In this document: positions 24,434 through 36,149 of the stretch, piece by piece
Position numbering within the stretch: the first letter of the stretch is position 1
How the letters are laid out: each line of letters opens with the position of its first letter
NCBI RefSeq assembly: GCF_043290135.1
Contig: NC_134702.1
Coordinates: forward strand, 194,216,491 to 194,280,490
Direction of reading: 5' to 3'
Origin: Rhipicephalus microplus
Taxonomy: Eukaryota > Arthropoda > Arachnida > Ixodida > Ixodidae
DNA length: 64,000 nucleotides
Position numbers and translations under genes: made by a program
The notes under the pieces: model-generated
Told to the model about the DNA's origin: nothing
What the model saw: only the letters and a program-made list of their open reading frames with translations
Database searches by the model: none

Positions 24434-27215
24434 TAAGGTGGTAGGGCACTCAAAAACAGAATTTTTTTAAGGGCAGGCAGCGTTGAAATAACTTTTACCT
24501 CAAAACCAGCATGTCTTATTTATTTACCCAGCTATCTACAGTGCAAAATAATGAATTTTATTTATTGGGAGGTGATCTTTGTCAAAAATTTCATTAAAAG
24601 TACTAACCACGTCAACTGTGATAAGTGACTAATGGGGGGCTTTATTCAGTAAAGCTTTGACATTTGTGTAACTATAATGACTGGAGCTATGCAGTGAGCT
24701 AGAATAAATAATATGCAGTGAATATCAAGGAAGTCATGCTAAAAAACAAAAAACGGGGGAAAAGAACCAATTTATACTGAACCTGTTGAATTCAGCTATG
24801 AACTGAAAAATATTTGATTGATTTCTTTTATTCTAGTTCACTGCACAGATATATATGTTGTAAATCATTGTGCAAAATTTGCAAATCATTGTGCAAAGTA
24901 TACGCGGAGAAATACGTTATTAAAGTATGCGTCGCAACATTTGGAGCAAATTGTTATTTTCAGAAAAACGTAAACAAAGATTTTTGAGCTTGTAAAAAGG
25001 GTCACAATCTTCGCATGTAGGCCTAAAATGCACCATATTCATAGATGGGCCCTTCTGCGGAAGCATTATTGCCTCCTTTTGTTCGGGTGGCTGCTCATCT
25101 TTTCTTACTGGCCGGTTTTGTCCCATCCACTGACTTTCGTTTAGCCTTCTGCATGCGCAGGGAATCACTGGTGATGCAAGCTTTCGTCGTGTGGTACCCT
25201 GGTTCTATGCCAGCTCGCCTCAGAATATCTAGGGTGCTTACAGTGCCAATATTAAAGTGTGCTACAACATCATGCAAGGCAAACATTACTGTAGACAAGC
25301 TTACATAGACCTTTTTGGGTGCCCGCTGCCGTTTTAGACCATTAAAACACTCATTACCATTTTGAGTCTTTCCATGAAGGCACTTCAGTAGAAGTTCATC
25401 GGAGCACAGATCACTGTAGACCGTTTTAACTTTGTTGAGCACATCATTTTGAAGTCCTCCTTTGTGTACCTATTTCCGTTGTCCGAGTGCTTCGACCTTT
25501 TGGTATCCGCACAAGCTTTTCGGTCCAAGTGAACACAGGCCATGTCTCGGCTGCTTGTCGGTTGAGCTGCAACGAAAAAGACTGGCAAGGGTAGCCTTTT
25601 TTATTGCAGAAAAGTTCCCCACATTAGCCCTAATGGCGATGCCATAGTAGTTTTGCAGGTGGTCAAAGAGGGCATCAGTGAGCTTTCCCTTACCACCGAG
25701 TACACGCACTGTCTTCTTCAGTTTTCTGAGGTGGCAGCCAACACACTCTGGACATGCCCAATAGATTCCAGTTTCTGCACACTGTGCTTTTTATACATGT
25801 CTTTGATAGCGGCATAGCTCTTGGAATCCCCATCGCCATAGTACTGCAGGTACTTCAAATCTCTTTTGCCTTTCGACATTTCAAATATTCGGTATAGACC
25901 AACCGTCTTCATACTACCAGCACTTCCTTCATAGTTTGCTTGACAGGAAGTATGGTTTGCCTTCCATTACTCGTACGAAGCACTATCTTGCCTCAACTTG
26001 CTTTTGGTTTAACAAGACTTACACGAACTAGAAAGGGCATCAACATCAATAACCTTTCCCGTGTCAACAGAAATCACGGACACACAACCGTTCAAAGATG
26101 GATGACCACGCTTCTGCCACGTGCCATCACCTGAAGTACCACACTCGGCACTCTCCACAACACGACAAGCATCCACAGCAGCATCAGTCATCGACTTCGA
26201 CGCCACTTCTTCTGCCGCTGCAGAAAGCCGAGATGACAATTTGTCGTAGGCGGAGTGACGTGGAGGATCAGGCATGTTCATCACTTTGGAAAAAGTTTTC
26301 GCACCAGCATGCCCTTTTTCTAACTGGCGCATCGCGTAAACCAGACGTAAATTGTTCTCATTGGCACAACCCACCTTTCTCGACGTATGAAACGGGTGCT
26401 GGAACCCACAGTCAGTACACACAACCGCACAAGCCGAGCATATCTCTTGATGAAAGCGTTCCTCGAGCTTCAGTGTTGTGTTCATGCATAAGGAACATGC
26501 CAGCGATAAAAGCACTGAAGAAAGAATACCAATGTCTATTATCCTGTTCCCTTGGAGCGCAGAATTCTCTATTGGAGCCTGGTACGCCTTGTTTATGTCC
26601 CCAAGCTTCTTCGCGGTCGCCGAAATACCGGTGTCTGTGTCAGTAGGCAGCCTCGTCGTCGTGAAGCGATTTGCAGTATACTTGCGCTTCCTCATCTTCT
26701 GTGTTCTGCACTTCCCCGTGCTGGTCGTAATATGGTCCAGGTGGTTTAAGGATACAGCTTTAGTAGCGTTGACACGTGGAACAGATGCAGAACGAAGCCT
26801 GACGTAGCCTGACCAAGGCAAACAGCATTAATTCCGACGAGCATCGAGCGTCCCCATTGTGGCTGTTGTGAGAGAATAACGAAGACTTTTAACACAAAGT
26901 TGTATTTAATTACATCATCTTATATAACAGTCCCAATAAAATGCATAAAGTATTTTGAATAGCATTAATATAGACGAAACAACACTTGCTTTGGAAAGCG
27001 ATTTTTTTTAACCGAAACCACAGTTGTAAATGAGGTTTCGGTTTTGCTATAGGAGCATATGGTATAGAAAACTTGGTGTAACTCACAAGCTAATGACGCT
27101 AGGAGGATAATTTTTGTTGCAACATATATGTGAATGTGTGGGCGTGCAAGAAAAACAAAACAATAAAAATTGTTTTGCGAAAAAGAATGACTTTTGAAGG
27201 TGACCTACCACCTTA
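24434..27215 (-). mobile_element. Mutator-like (MULE) DNA transposon, decayed, with inverted termini
   Basis: A transposase relic on the minus strand is bracketed by inverted termini. The left end at 24434 reads 'taaggtggtagggcactcaa'; the reverse complement of the right end at 27215 reads 'taaggtggtaggtcaccttc'. The first 12 bases are identical and similarity continues through 'tcaaaa'. The element is about 2.8 kb, a plausible size for an autonomous MULE. The 8-11 bp target duplication expected of MULEs is not evident: the flanks are 'ccctccatt' on the left and 'ggaaaccca' on the right. Either it has decayed or the true ends lie slightly elsewhere. Confidence 0.72.
25025..26695 (-). pseudogene. 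Mutator-like transposase, inactivated
   Basis: This encodes a relic of the animal 'Mutator-like transposase' family (cut-and-paste transposase with a DDE-type fold). I place the start at the methionine of 'MRKRKYTANRFTTTR' (26695) because the preceding codons look unrelated. In order: 'DIGILSSVLLSLACSLC' (N-terminal zinc-binding part), 'VYAMRQLEKGHAGAKTF', 'SGDGTWQKRGHPSLNG' (first acidic residue), 'YLQYYGDGDSKSY' (second), 'KLTDALFDHLQNYYGIAIRA', and 'KCLHGKTQNGNECFN' (Glu in the third block). It ends in a polar tail near 25030. In-frame stops lie near 26007, 25953 and 25470, with frame changes near 25740 and 25100. The acidic residues themselves are still present, so decay is by stops and indels rather than loss of the active site. 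Confidence 0.85.
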
Positions 27216-27563
27216 GGAAACCCAGTTCGTTCAAGGAAGGTGAATAAATGCAGGCTCCTATGTGAAACCCATATAACAGATATACCGTAATTAAAATAGG
27301 ATGAATTCATGCAAATATTGAAATATCAGGGCTGAATTAGCTCAGAGTTCCCATGAGTGTCCACCAGTGATCGTCAAAACAAGAAATGCATTTTTGAAAG
27401 AGCGCGAGTGGCATGTAAAAAATATGTCATTGGGGAATTGGCCGTAGCAGCCCTCAAAGCACTAAGGCTCTTATTTTATTTCTTCCACATTATCAACATG
27501 ACCTCTCTCACAAAAATTAGAAACGAAAGAAGAACACGTTGCAACGAACTCTCACCTGAGTTG

Positions 27564-27829
27564 ACTTCAAGGTACCCCGCCGCGGTGGTCTAGTGGCTAA
27601 GGTACTCGGCTTCTGACCCGCAAGTCGCGGGATCGAACCCCGCCTGTAGCAGCTGCAATTGTGATGGAGGCGGAAATATTGTAAGTTTGTGTTCTCAAAT
27701 TTTGGTGCACGTTAAAGAACACCAGGAGGTCGAAATTTCCGGTGCCCTGTATTACGGCGTCTCTCATATTCATATTGTGGTTTTGGGACGCTAAATTCCA
27801 CATATCAATCAATTAACTTCAAGGTACCC
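27564..27829 (+). mobile_element. Ruka-type tick SINE, full length, with exact 14-bp target duplication
   Basis: The body spans 27578-27815. It has an A-box region 'ggtggtctagtggctaagg', a B-box variant 'gggatcgaacccc', then the body and a 'ccacatatcaatcaatta' tail. It is flanked by the perfect direct repeat 'acttcaaggtaccc' (27564-27577 and 27816-27829). The body is more diverged than the 16.5-kb copy even though the duplication is intact, so it may come from a diverged subfamily source. Confidence 0.95.
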
Positions 27830-28420
27830 AAGTGAATAGTTAACCTAACTGAAAGTCCGCGTAACAGAATATTCGCTAAAACAAGGAACATCACTGGGCA
27901 CAGCAGATATGGAGTGAAACGTGTAACGTGCAAATAATTTTGGGAGTAATTTTTTTCTTTGAAATGGCACCCCGGCAGCTCTAAGAAGAGGCAAAGCTGC
28001 TCAGAGAGGATATAGACTTCTATTCATTGTCTGGCAAAGGTTGTTGCTGTGACCCACTCTGGCAACTTTCTTATATAATTTGCAGCCACGGCTTCTCTAA
28101 CATTGTCTTCTGACTTAAACCATACCTTATTGGTTGATTCAGCAGGGCTAAAAATATTTTGGTTGTTTTTTCATCTGCTACCTTCTTTATCAAGTGACAC
28201 CTTATCAGCTTCACCACATCATGATGAAGGGCGTCAAGAGTACCAGGAGTGGACGCTGCATCGCTCGTATCACTCTTTTTCCGAGCATGCGTATCACGCT
28301 CTAGAAGATTCACCTTTCTGGCTTGTTCTTAAGCGATATTCTCTCTAGTGTCGAAATCCGCCGGCCACGCCCTTCTAATAATTCTCGCGCCGACGGCATC
28401 AGTTGAGCGGCTGCGCTAGA
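27830..28420. other. No gene recognised
   Basis: Only short frames without recognisable domains. The right edge leads into the Bel/Pao relic, whose 5' border I cannot place. Confidence 0.45.
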
Positions 28421-28429
28421 ATCAAGGCG

Positions 28430-29490
28430 TAGTCAGGGAAAGCGCCAGGCGAACTACTACGCTGCTGACTGACGAGCTGCAGTCCTCCGTTTCCAATGCT
28501 TCTCAAGTGGAATGCCACGTTGCCTACCTGATGCAGAAAAACGTCTAACTCACCAGCCTGAACAAAAAATTCTCCAACGACGACGCTGACGTGTATGAGC
28601 TCGAGGCCACGGAAAAGTACGACCGATAGCTCTTCTAGGTTGTGTTCCGACCACGGTTCTTTCTCCGAGAGGCTGCAAGCGAAGCAGCAGCAACAAGGAT
28701 TGCAAGGTCGGAAGGTAGGTCACTGAACACCAATGCCGGTAGTGGCTGTACCTCAGCCCACAACGAGATTAGTGCCTCTTCACCTTGAGTAACTGATGTG
28801 ACACCCAGTCAAGGAACCATGCTACGTCATCGAACAGTGGTCCTGCCAGAACTACTGATCCCTGCATTTTCAGGTGCACTTCGCGACTGGCAGTTCTTTT
28901 GGGATCATTTTAGTGCTAACATACACCTCAACGAAGACCTTTCGCAGATCGAGAAGTTCATATAGCTGCAGTTGAACGGTTCGCCGAAGAGAGCTGTTGA
29001 AGGTATTTCACTGACAAAAGAGAACTACAGCATCGCGATCAAGGCATTGATGGAGCGATCAGGTTGGAGCGTATTGCTCATTAACCAGCACGTTGACCAT
29101 CTCCACACCTTAGCACCGGTCATGTCTTCAGCGCATGTTGAGTACCTTCGGCTGCTTTAAGACAAGGTATAGTTTTGAGTTTCTGCAATGACTGGCTTGG
29201 GCGTCTCACCTGGCCAGTACGACGTCGCCCTCAACCGCGTGCTAATCAAGTGCCTGCTTGACGACCTCGCAATACGCTCACCAGAATGTAAAGGAAGGGC
29301 CGCTGGATACGTCCATCATCGTGACCCCTGAAGAAAGAGCACGCCAGGCAGCATAAATGCTTACTTTCTTGCGTACCCGAATACGGGAGAGAAGCAAATT
29401 AGGGAGAGAAGCAGGCCAGGACAATTCGTGTTGGATTTCTGTGTTTTATATTCGAGGCAGACGTCCAATCCCTGCCAGCACCAGTGGGAC
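28430..29490 (+). pseudogene. Bel/Pao retrotransposon gag relic (DUF1759-like)
   Basis: One forward frame holds the conserved capsid region of Bel/Pao gag proteins. It reads 'LPELLIPAFSGALRDWQFFW' from 28843, then 'DHFSANIHLNEDLSQIEKF', a stop, 'SPKRAVEGISLTKENY', 'LINQHVDHLHTLAPVMSSAH', and, in shifted frames, 'TGLGVSPGQYDVALNRVL' and 'MLTFLRTRIRE'. The N-terminal helical part is readable from about 28457 ('LLTDELQSSVSNASQVE'). At least five stops and two frame changes are present. Cys-containing codons near 29440 may be a decayed zinc-knuckle region. No LTRs or reverse transcriptase were found. Sequence to about 30260 may be decayed protease, but I cannot support that. Confidence 0.8.
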
Positions 29491-29499
29491 GTTTACGAA

Positions 29500-30980
29500 C
29501 AGCGTAGGAACTTGCTGGTACTTGCTGGAATTGCAGCCTGACTTCCTTTCCTGTCTGCGAAGCTTCTGTGACGCGGCGTTTCGACCTCATAGAAATTAAC
29601 TATCTGTCGAGAGAAACGAAAAGGCTCTGCCAAAACTGGGGGCATCTGATGAGAGCACAATGAACACTTGTGGATAGATTCACGGGCCGCTTAATCTGCA
29701 AATTGTAGAGATACCTTCAGGCAGTGTCAATCAAAGGTCAGCCGAGCGCTACGCGCAAGCTAAGTGCAACAGTTTCCCAAAACATCCGAACTGCTGAAGA
29801 TAAATGCCTCGTCGATTAGTGGGAAAGTCAACGAAGAGCACGCAGAATGAGTTAAGGAACAACTACAGCCAAGGGAAAATGCATCCCTTCCTCACAAACT
29901 CAATCACCGAGGTGGCATGACAAGTCGTCGTGCTGTGTTTGACACTTCACCGCACGCGCTGAGTCATCTCTGCCAGAAGGATCTGTACTGAATAGTTAAA
30001 ACGTCAACGTTGAGGTTGCGCAGATGCTCACAGTCTTCCGATGTCAGGCAAGCGTCAGCTGGAAGTTCATGGGCGAGAGAATTTCTTGGTAGGGAGGCTG
30101 GTCAGAGCATCACCCGATCTACAAGAGCTGAATTGAGATGGTCTTTTGGAAAAAAAGTGTCGACATTGATGTGCTGGTCACTAAAACCTGCGGAGTTCAA
30201 ACGGTCGTCAATAGCAACTTTGTTTGTACCGGGACAGCAGTTCTGAAAAATTGTAATCACTCACACGATTAAACTGCTTGCTCGGAAGACATGCAAAGAA
30301 CTATCTCTTCAGACTGCAATGCATTTACAACAAAAAACCTTCTCTGCCACACCTGCTATGATGAGCGTCTTCCAGCGCGGCGACAGGTCCGAGAGAAGTG
30401 GTCCGAGCTGCAATTACACCAATTCGTGTGCGATGGCCCTGTTCGGTAAATGGCTCGTCTGCGTGCTGGTGATTTTGTTTGTGTGTGAACAGGCTACGTG
30501 CTCGAACGGGACTACAGGGCATGTTGAGTGGCACGATAGATGAACAGTTTTATGTCAGTGCACCAATTGAGAGTAGTGCGCACATTTGTACTGTGCGATA
30601 GGTCTTTGGACAGGAAATCAAACGACTTGTTCAAAAGTTGTATCTTCTGGAAGGAATTCAGTCAGAATCCACTTGCTTGGCTCCTGGGGAATATGTTGCT
30701 GATTGTGGATGGGCGGCAAAAAAAGCACAGCGTCGTAGAGCAGAAAGAGGAAGTTGAGGCACGAGTGGGGCAATAAGCATAGAGTTTTTGGTGTGGGACT
30801 CGGCTCATTATTACGCAATACTGATGATTGCACTGATGTGGTCAGAATATTTTTATGTTATTTAACAACTTTTATTTCCTGAAAAAACCTACATTGTCTG
30901 CTTCAGTTCCACGATTTTAATGAATTCATTATTTCAGCCATTTTTGCACTGTCAGCACTGCTACGTTGGTGCTTAGGCCA
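29500..30980. other. No supported gene; possible further Bel/Pao decay and one small secreted-type frame
   Basis: The left part (to about 30260) is GC-richer and may continue the Bel/Pao relic, but no protease or RT motif can be read. A 36-codon frame at 30433-30543 with a signal-peptide-like N-terminus is listed separately. The rest holds nothing recognisable before the LINE begins near 30985. Confidence 0.4.
30433..30543 (+). CDS. Small frame with signal-peptide-like N-terminus (uncertain)
   Basis: A 36-codon frame starts at an ATG with G at +4 ('gcgatggcc'). It encodes 'MALFGKWLVCVLVILFVCEQ' followed by 'ATCSNGTTGHVEWHDR' and a stop. The pattern of Lys, then a hydrophobic core, then small residues 'ATCS' is a convincing signal peptide shape, and 'NGT' would be an N-glycosylation site. 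The mature part would be only about 13 residues, and no obvious splice donor extends it. Ticks secrete many short salivary peptides, but so short a frame may be chance. I do not recognise a family. Confidence 0.15.
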   Translation: MALFGKWLVCVLVILFVCEQATCSNGTTGHVEWHDR

Positions 30981-30984
30981 GGGT

Positions 30985-33900
30985 TACTCTCGACAACTTC
31001 AACCATAGCAAATTTCAAGCCTGCCTCCGTTCTGCCATTTCCAAGCTTGGAAATTCCAGTACTAAAGAGATTGCATTTAGGATTGGTTCAATGCTGGAGG
31101 GATGTAGAAAAAATTTTGAATTTTCTATTCCATCCAATAAACGATCCTCCTCTCGGTGGAATGATGAGTGTACGCGCGATTGTAGAAGACGAAAAGCCGC
31201 TTGGACAAAAAAAAACCTTCTTATTCAGAGCCCAACAAACTGGAAGGACTATCAATTCCTTTCTGGCGTATTTAAGCGTACAGTGAACCGCACGAAAGAA
31301 GAATACGACAGTAGACATTTTGATTATATTTCTAAATAAAAAAATAAGCGTGCTTTGTTCGCTTATCTTCGGACAAGAAAAGTACTGCCAGCACCTTTGA
31401 CGTTGCAGTCATGTATCTTGACGCCGGCAGAAATAAACACCTCTCTAGAAGACATAGCGCAAGGTTTAAAACGCCGCTTCACTGCTAATTTTTTGGCTAT
31501 TCAGTCCATTCTGGTAAACTTGCATGAATTTCCAGAATTTTCTTTGGCTGAATTAAATCGGACAGTATTAGGCTTACCGAGGACGGCTCCCAGACCATAT
31601 GGGATTACGAACTCTATGTTGAAACTTTTACTCCAGAAAACGCCTAATCTTTTGCTAGAACTAGTGAATTATCCCTTAGGGAACGCATGGATACCTCCAG
31701 AATAGAAACTTGCCAAAATTATATTGTTGCTAAAAATGAAAATGATGCATACACGTTGGATAACCTAAGGCCGATCACACTGACATCAAACTTAGTGAAA
31801 TTGGTTGAGATAATCATGAATATACGAATTATTGAACTTCGTACCATGAGGTCAATTCCAAGTCCCTGTCAAATTGGGTTCAGGGCTGGTTGTTCAATTT
31901 GGGATGCCCACGTTGACTTAGAAAGTAGGCTTCAATTAGCTCGGCTACATAAAAAATATGCTGCTTTAGTTACCTTAGACATCGCTAAAGCATATGATAC
32001 CGTGGAGCACTGTATTTTGATAGATCGATTAGAATACCTTAATTTTCCATCATACATAGTAGCGTGGGTTCACAATTTTCTCGCAGACAGGAAATTTTAT
32101 TGTCTTAAAGATGGGTTTTCATCATCTACTTATACCCAAACGAGGGAAGTACCGCAACGCTCGGTGCTTTCCCCGGTGCTATTTAATTTACTATAATGAG
32201 CACCATTCCACGTAAACAGGATATAACAACTTATGTTTGTGCAGACGATATCGCATTTTTACAATGGCAGATAACATTCAGACCTTATATGAACGGCTGC
32301 AGACTTACCTTAATATATTGGAGAGCTGGCTCGATGGCAACAGCTTTTTACTTAATCCGAGTAAATGTGCCCTCCTTGTTTTCCCGCTGCGATACCCTGT
32401 GAACACCTCTCTGTCTTACCATCATGAGGATATACCACAGGTGGAATCTGTTAAATACCTTGGAGTAATTTATCGCACATCGCTTAACTGGCGACCTCAT
32501 ATCGAATATATCGCCGGAAAAAGTGTGCGGGCCATTGGCATATTACGTAGGCTAAGCAATTACCGCATAGGTATGAGAAGAGACACATTGGTAATGATAT
32601 ATCGCATGTATGTTCGTCCCATTTTGAAATTTGGTTGTGTAGTTTTCTCTGGAGTTCCAGCTTACAAGTTGCGGCCTCTAATTCTTGTGGAACGAGAAGC
32701 TTTGCGCTTGTGCCTCGGCTTTCCCAAAACAGTTGCCAACAATGTGTCGTATCTCAAATCGAGGGTCCCTCCGCTTTCTTGTAGAATTCGCCTTATGACA
32801 GTTCAGACATTCTTAAGAATTTATGAATCGCCATTACGACATTCAGAAACAGCCTTTATTTCCACCCCGGAATCATTTTTTGCTGCTAGATGGCCGCGAT
32901 TTCACACGCCACAAATTATATTTGTGCAAAATTTACTGGAGCCTCTAAACGTACGTATATACGACATCATGCGGAGTCGTGATAATACAGCCTCGGTGAA
33001 AATTCAATTCGACGACATTTTTCCTAATAATGCCAAATTACTTCCCCTAATATTTTGGATGGTTTACTACAAGATCACCTGCGCCATATTAAAACGAACG
33101 TTATTATTGTTACAGATGAATCGCAATACGACGAATAGTCAGGGGTTGGTGTTTTCAGCCCGATTTTAAATTGGATTTATTCCCTTCGACTACCCGATTT
33201 CATACCCGTTTTGTGGCTGAGTTTCTGGCAGTAGTGCTCGCCTTACGCAAGTTAGATACAGCAATTACATCAGCTCTCATAATAACAGATTCCCTATCTC
33301 TCTGTGCAGCACTTTCTGTTGGTGCTCATAATCACGTAACAAGGGCGTTCCGTGCACTAGTAACTGTGCATTTGAGAAAAGTACGATTAGTTTGGAAGCC
33401 TGGACATGAAGGTTTGTTTCTGAATGAAATAGCCGATTCCTTAGCTAAGTCGTAAATCGGCGAACCAATTCTACCGCTCTGTCCATCATCCACTTATGTG
33501 ACTGCTGCTCGATTCCGCAGACGTACGCTTATGCAAGTCTTTAAAGGTTCAGCACTAACAACTTCTACAGAATATCGCCATTTATTATATCCCTGGCAAA
33601 CAGACTTTTGCCGCACTCGAAAACAAGAAGTAGCTATCACAAGGCTGCGTTGCCGGCTACGAAATCTAAATTTCTATAAACACAGGTCTGCTCAGGCACC
33701 TTCGCCACTGTGCGCATTCTGTGATGAACTGGAAACAATAGACCATTTCTTTTTGATCTGCAGGCGGTTTAACACATTACGAAAAACCCTATTAGAAATA
33801 CCTTTGCGTGGTATTGGTATGGACTTATCTCTGCCTGTCATTTTGTCTTTTGGAGCTTCCATTTCTGGTTTCTCTAATAGGACAGTATGCGTGGCCGTCC

Positions 33901-33990
33901 GGAACTATATTGATTAAACTAATAGGTTGACTAAATAACCAGTTTCATTATACTAACATGTCCACATAATTCTATACGTACAAAATTATA
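30985..33990 (+). mobile_element. I-clade-like LINE with RNase H domain, 5'-truncated relic
   Basis: A non-LTR retrotransposon copy retains the linker, reverse transcriptase, RNase H and C-terminal Cys/His region, but not the endonuclease. Pieces read in changing frames from 'AISKLGNSSTKEIAFRIGSM' (about 31035) to the C-terminal 'RTVCVAVRNYID' (33917). The untranslated 3' end is AT-rich and contains 'aataaattcg' near 34010; no poly(A) or target duplication is clear. The RT-RNase H order and the final 'CAFCDELETIDHFFLICRRF' block fit I-like LINEs. All frames are broken, so the copy is inactive. Confidence 0.88.
31040..33917 (+). pseudogene. LINE ORF2 remnant: RT, RNase H and zinc knuckle
   Basis: The linker ('SSSRWNDECTRDCRRRKAAW') lies at 31140-31330. 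RT N-terminal blocks lie at 31355-31700, and the palm at 31687-32196 with 'ALVTLDIAKAYDTVEH' and 'VPQRSVLSPVLFNL', where Arg replaces the usual Gly of 'PQGS'. The catalytic box reads 'CADD' in place of the usual 'YADD' (about 32236-32250), directly before a frameshift. The thumb and linker continue at 32262-33110. RNase H follows with 'VAEFLAVVLAL', 'LIITDSLSLCAAL' and 'WKPGHEGLFLNEIADSLA' (33200-33455). The C-terminal Cys/His segment is at 33498-33917. At least five frame breaks. The 'PQR' and 'CADD' changes alone would impair polymerase activity. Confidence 0.85.
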
Positions 33991-34049
33991 GTATTGCTCC
34001 ATTCTAAGAATAAATTCGTTTATGTAAATATTTGTATGCATTACAATAA

Positions 34050-35875
34050 GCACCACACTTGCCTAGGCTATCGGTAATCTTTCTGTTATACCTCCATCAC
34101 TCCAAATCTGAACAGTAAATTTGAAAACCACTTGATCCTTGGCCAATCCCCCACAGTGAGTATGCGCCACTAACAATAGGAGAACAACAACAACAACAAC
34201 AGCAACTCCATATAGCGTTCAGAGAACACTCGATACAGCAACAGAAGCAGAATCTAACCACACAAAGCATTTTCGCAAAACACATGCACAACTTGTGGGC
34301 GATTCCACCGCTACCATACAACGATTATCAATACGGTAACATTTCGCAGGTTGTAGGTATGTGACCTGTGAGTAGAATGGTTGTGAGAACATAGTCAGAG
34401 TGATGTCGTGCACCGGGTGCTTGGAGGTGCACTGCTGCCTAAATATCGGCCCCTCGAATTGTGTGATGACCATAGGCTTTTGTTGCCCAATGAGATCATA
34501 TGGCAAAGTCAGTATGGCTGCTGACACGAATTTGACTGAGAGCGACAAAACTGGACCAGCAGATCATTGAAGCTGGACGAATACAATACAAGAGGCAAGG
34601 CAATGCGCGTCACCACGTCGTCATTGAATTAAGCTTTCAGGTGGGACAGCCCCAAAATCTGTGCACATAACAGGCGTGACAACCTAGCAAAACAATGTCA
34701 CGCACTTGGTGATCGGCCTCGAGAAATGCCTTGCGTTTCTTCTATAGTTATTAGAGCGATAGCTTCACTTTTCACAGCCCAAAGCCAGAAGACGCGTCGT
34801 TTTGTAATCTGTCCTTCAACTGAACTTTGACGCAGAAGCTTCAGCAAACTGAACTTGACGCAGAATCTTCAGCAATACATTAATGAGGTGTGTTCACGAA
34901 CAGGAATGGCGGCTGCGGTTCTTCTATGATTGCGTCAGCATAGGTGTTCCCTGCATAAAGTTGACTACACGCTCGCATTGACGGTGCCGAGTGGCCTACA
35001 CGTAATATTCTAAAGACTATAGTCTTTCTTGGGGACCTTCTACGCAAAAATTTTGGTCTGTATTCCTGAACATTTGTCTGTTTGTCCACTCTTACCGGCA
35101 TTGGGTACTTGAAACAGCCGACCCCATCCGCAGCGACCACCAATGTTGCTCAAGGTTGAACATTAATGCTTGTGCAATTTTCAATTAAAAAGCAATTATT
35201 GTGCATGTCTGGGGCACCATAACAACATGGATATATTCTGCAAATGCATCTCTTACTAAAAAACGCATACGTAAGTAATTTTAAGGACCGTAGCGCTTAT
35301 CACGGTGCGCTTACCATGCAACGCTTGCGCGGAACGGGGAGTGTTTCCGACGCTTTGCTAAGACGAGATGGTGGTGGCACCTACCCGTCGCCTCGCGTTC
35401 TACACCTTATCACCTCTGAGACGGGCGCGCATGGCCACGCGCTTCGTTTTCTAAAAGAAACTGCCGGATGGCGCTCATGTCTCACGTGTGACGTGCCTCG
35501 ATTCACTCGTTCACGTCCGCTGCACACTCAAGGCACTCTAACGCAGTGCCTCCGGAATACCATTCACCGATTTTTTTGTGCAGAACACCAAATAAACGTT
35601 TTGTTTACTCTTTCCACACGCAAGACTATCGCCTTTCAACGTCATTTGCAGATTACATGGAGATACGGGGCCAACTTTTTTTTAGTGTGAGATGTTTGCA
35701 ATCCTGTTGAGGGATTTAGTCACAGTGTGCAGCGAACACAAGATTTGCAATAAAGTTCAATCTCTCCAATCAAGTGCATGCACCATTTCCCAAAACAAGC
35801 GAAACCAAGCTGTCAATCTACAAACTAGAATTGACTGCTCTCCTCCAGGCAACGTTTTTCCGTGGTCACCACGCC
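34050..35875. other. No gene recognised; possible GC-rich repeat at 35.27-35.66 kb
   Basis: Apart from the CAA run nothing is named here. A 109-codon minus-strand frame (34219-34548) has a hydrophobic start and six Cys but no family I recognise. At about 35270-35660 the sequence is GC-richer with CpG-containing blocks and a 148-codon plus frame open through 'aaataaacgtttt'. It looks like an interspersed repeat with a polyadenylation-like end, but I cannot identify it. Confidence 0.4.
34184..34203. repeat. (CAA)n microsatellite
   Basis: Short trinucleotide run 'caacaacaacaacaacaa' next to unremarkable sequence. Confidence 0.85.
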
Positions 35876-35879
35876 TGAG

Positions 35880-36146
35880 CTATCATAAATTACTTGATTT
35901 GATATGTGAGGTTCACCGTCCCAATACCACCATATGAATATGAGAGGCGCCCTAGTGGAGGGATCTGGAAATTTCGGCCACCAGCAGTTCTCTAGTGTGC
36001 AATCAAATCTAAGCACACGAGCTTAGAGCATTTTCGCCTCCATCAAAAATGCAGCCGCCGCATCCTGAACTTGATTCCGCAAACTACGGGTTAGAGCCGA
36101 GTACCTTAGCCACTGGACCACTGTGGCGGGGCCTATCATCCATTAG
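35880..36146 (-). mobile_element. Ruka-type tick SINE, minus strand, diverged
   Basis: The SINE lies between about 35894 and 36132 in reverse orientation. The head at the right end reads, on the minus strand, 'cagtggtccagtggctaagg', followed by a decayed B-box region. The body blocks ('ggcgcctctcatattcatat' on the minus strand) and the tail 'cctcacatatcaaatcaa' extend leftwards. The flanks 'ctatcataaatt' (left) and 'ctatcatccatt' (right) are a likely target duplication with two changes. It is the most diverged of the full-length copies. Confidence 0.88.
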
Positions 36147-36149
36147 TGT

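Noticed and set aside
24425..27224. Target-site duplication for the Mutator-like element
   Set aside because: The nine bases on each side of the inverted ends do not match, so no duplication is claimed.
34219..34548. Cys-containing secreted protein candidate (109 codons, minus)
   Set aside because: The N-terminus is only weakly hydrophobic and the Cys spacing matches no family I know. The frame overlaps a CAA repeat region. Not enough support to list as a gene.
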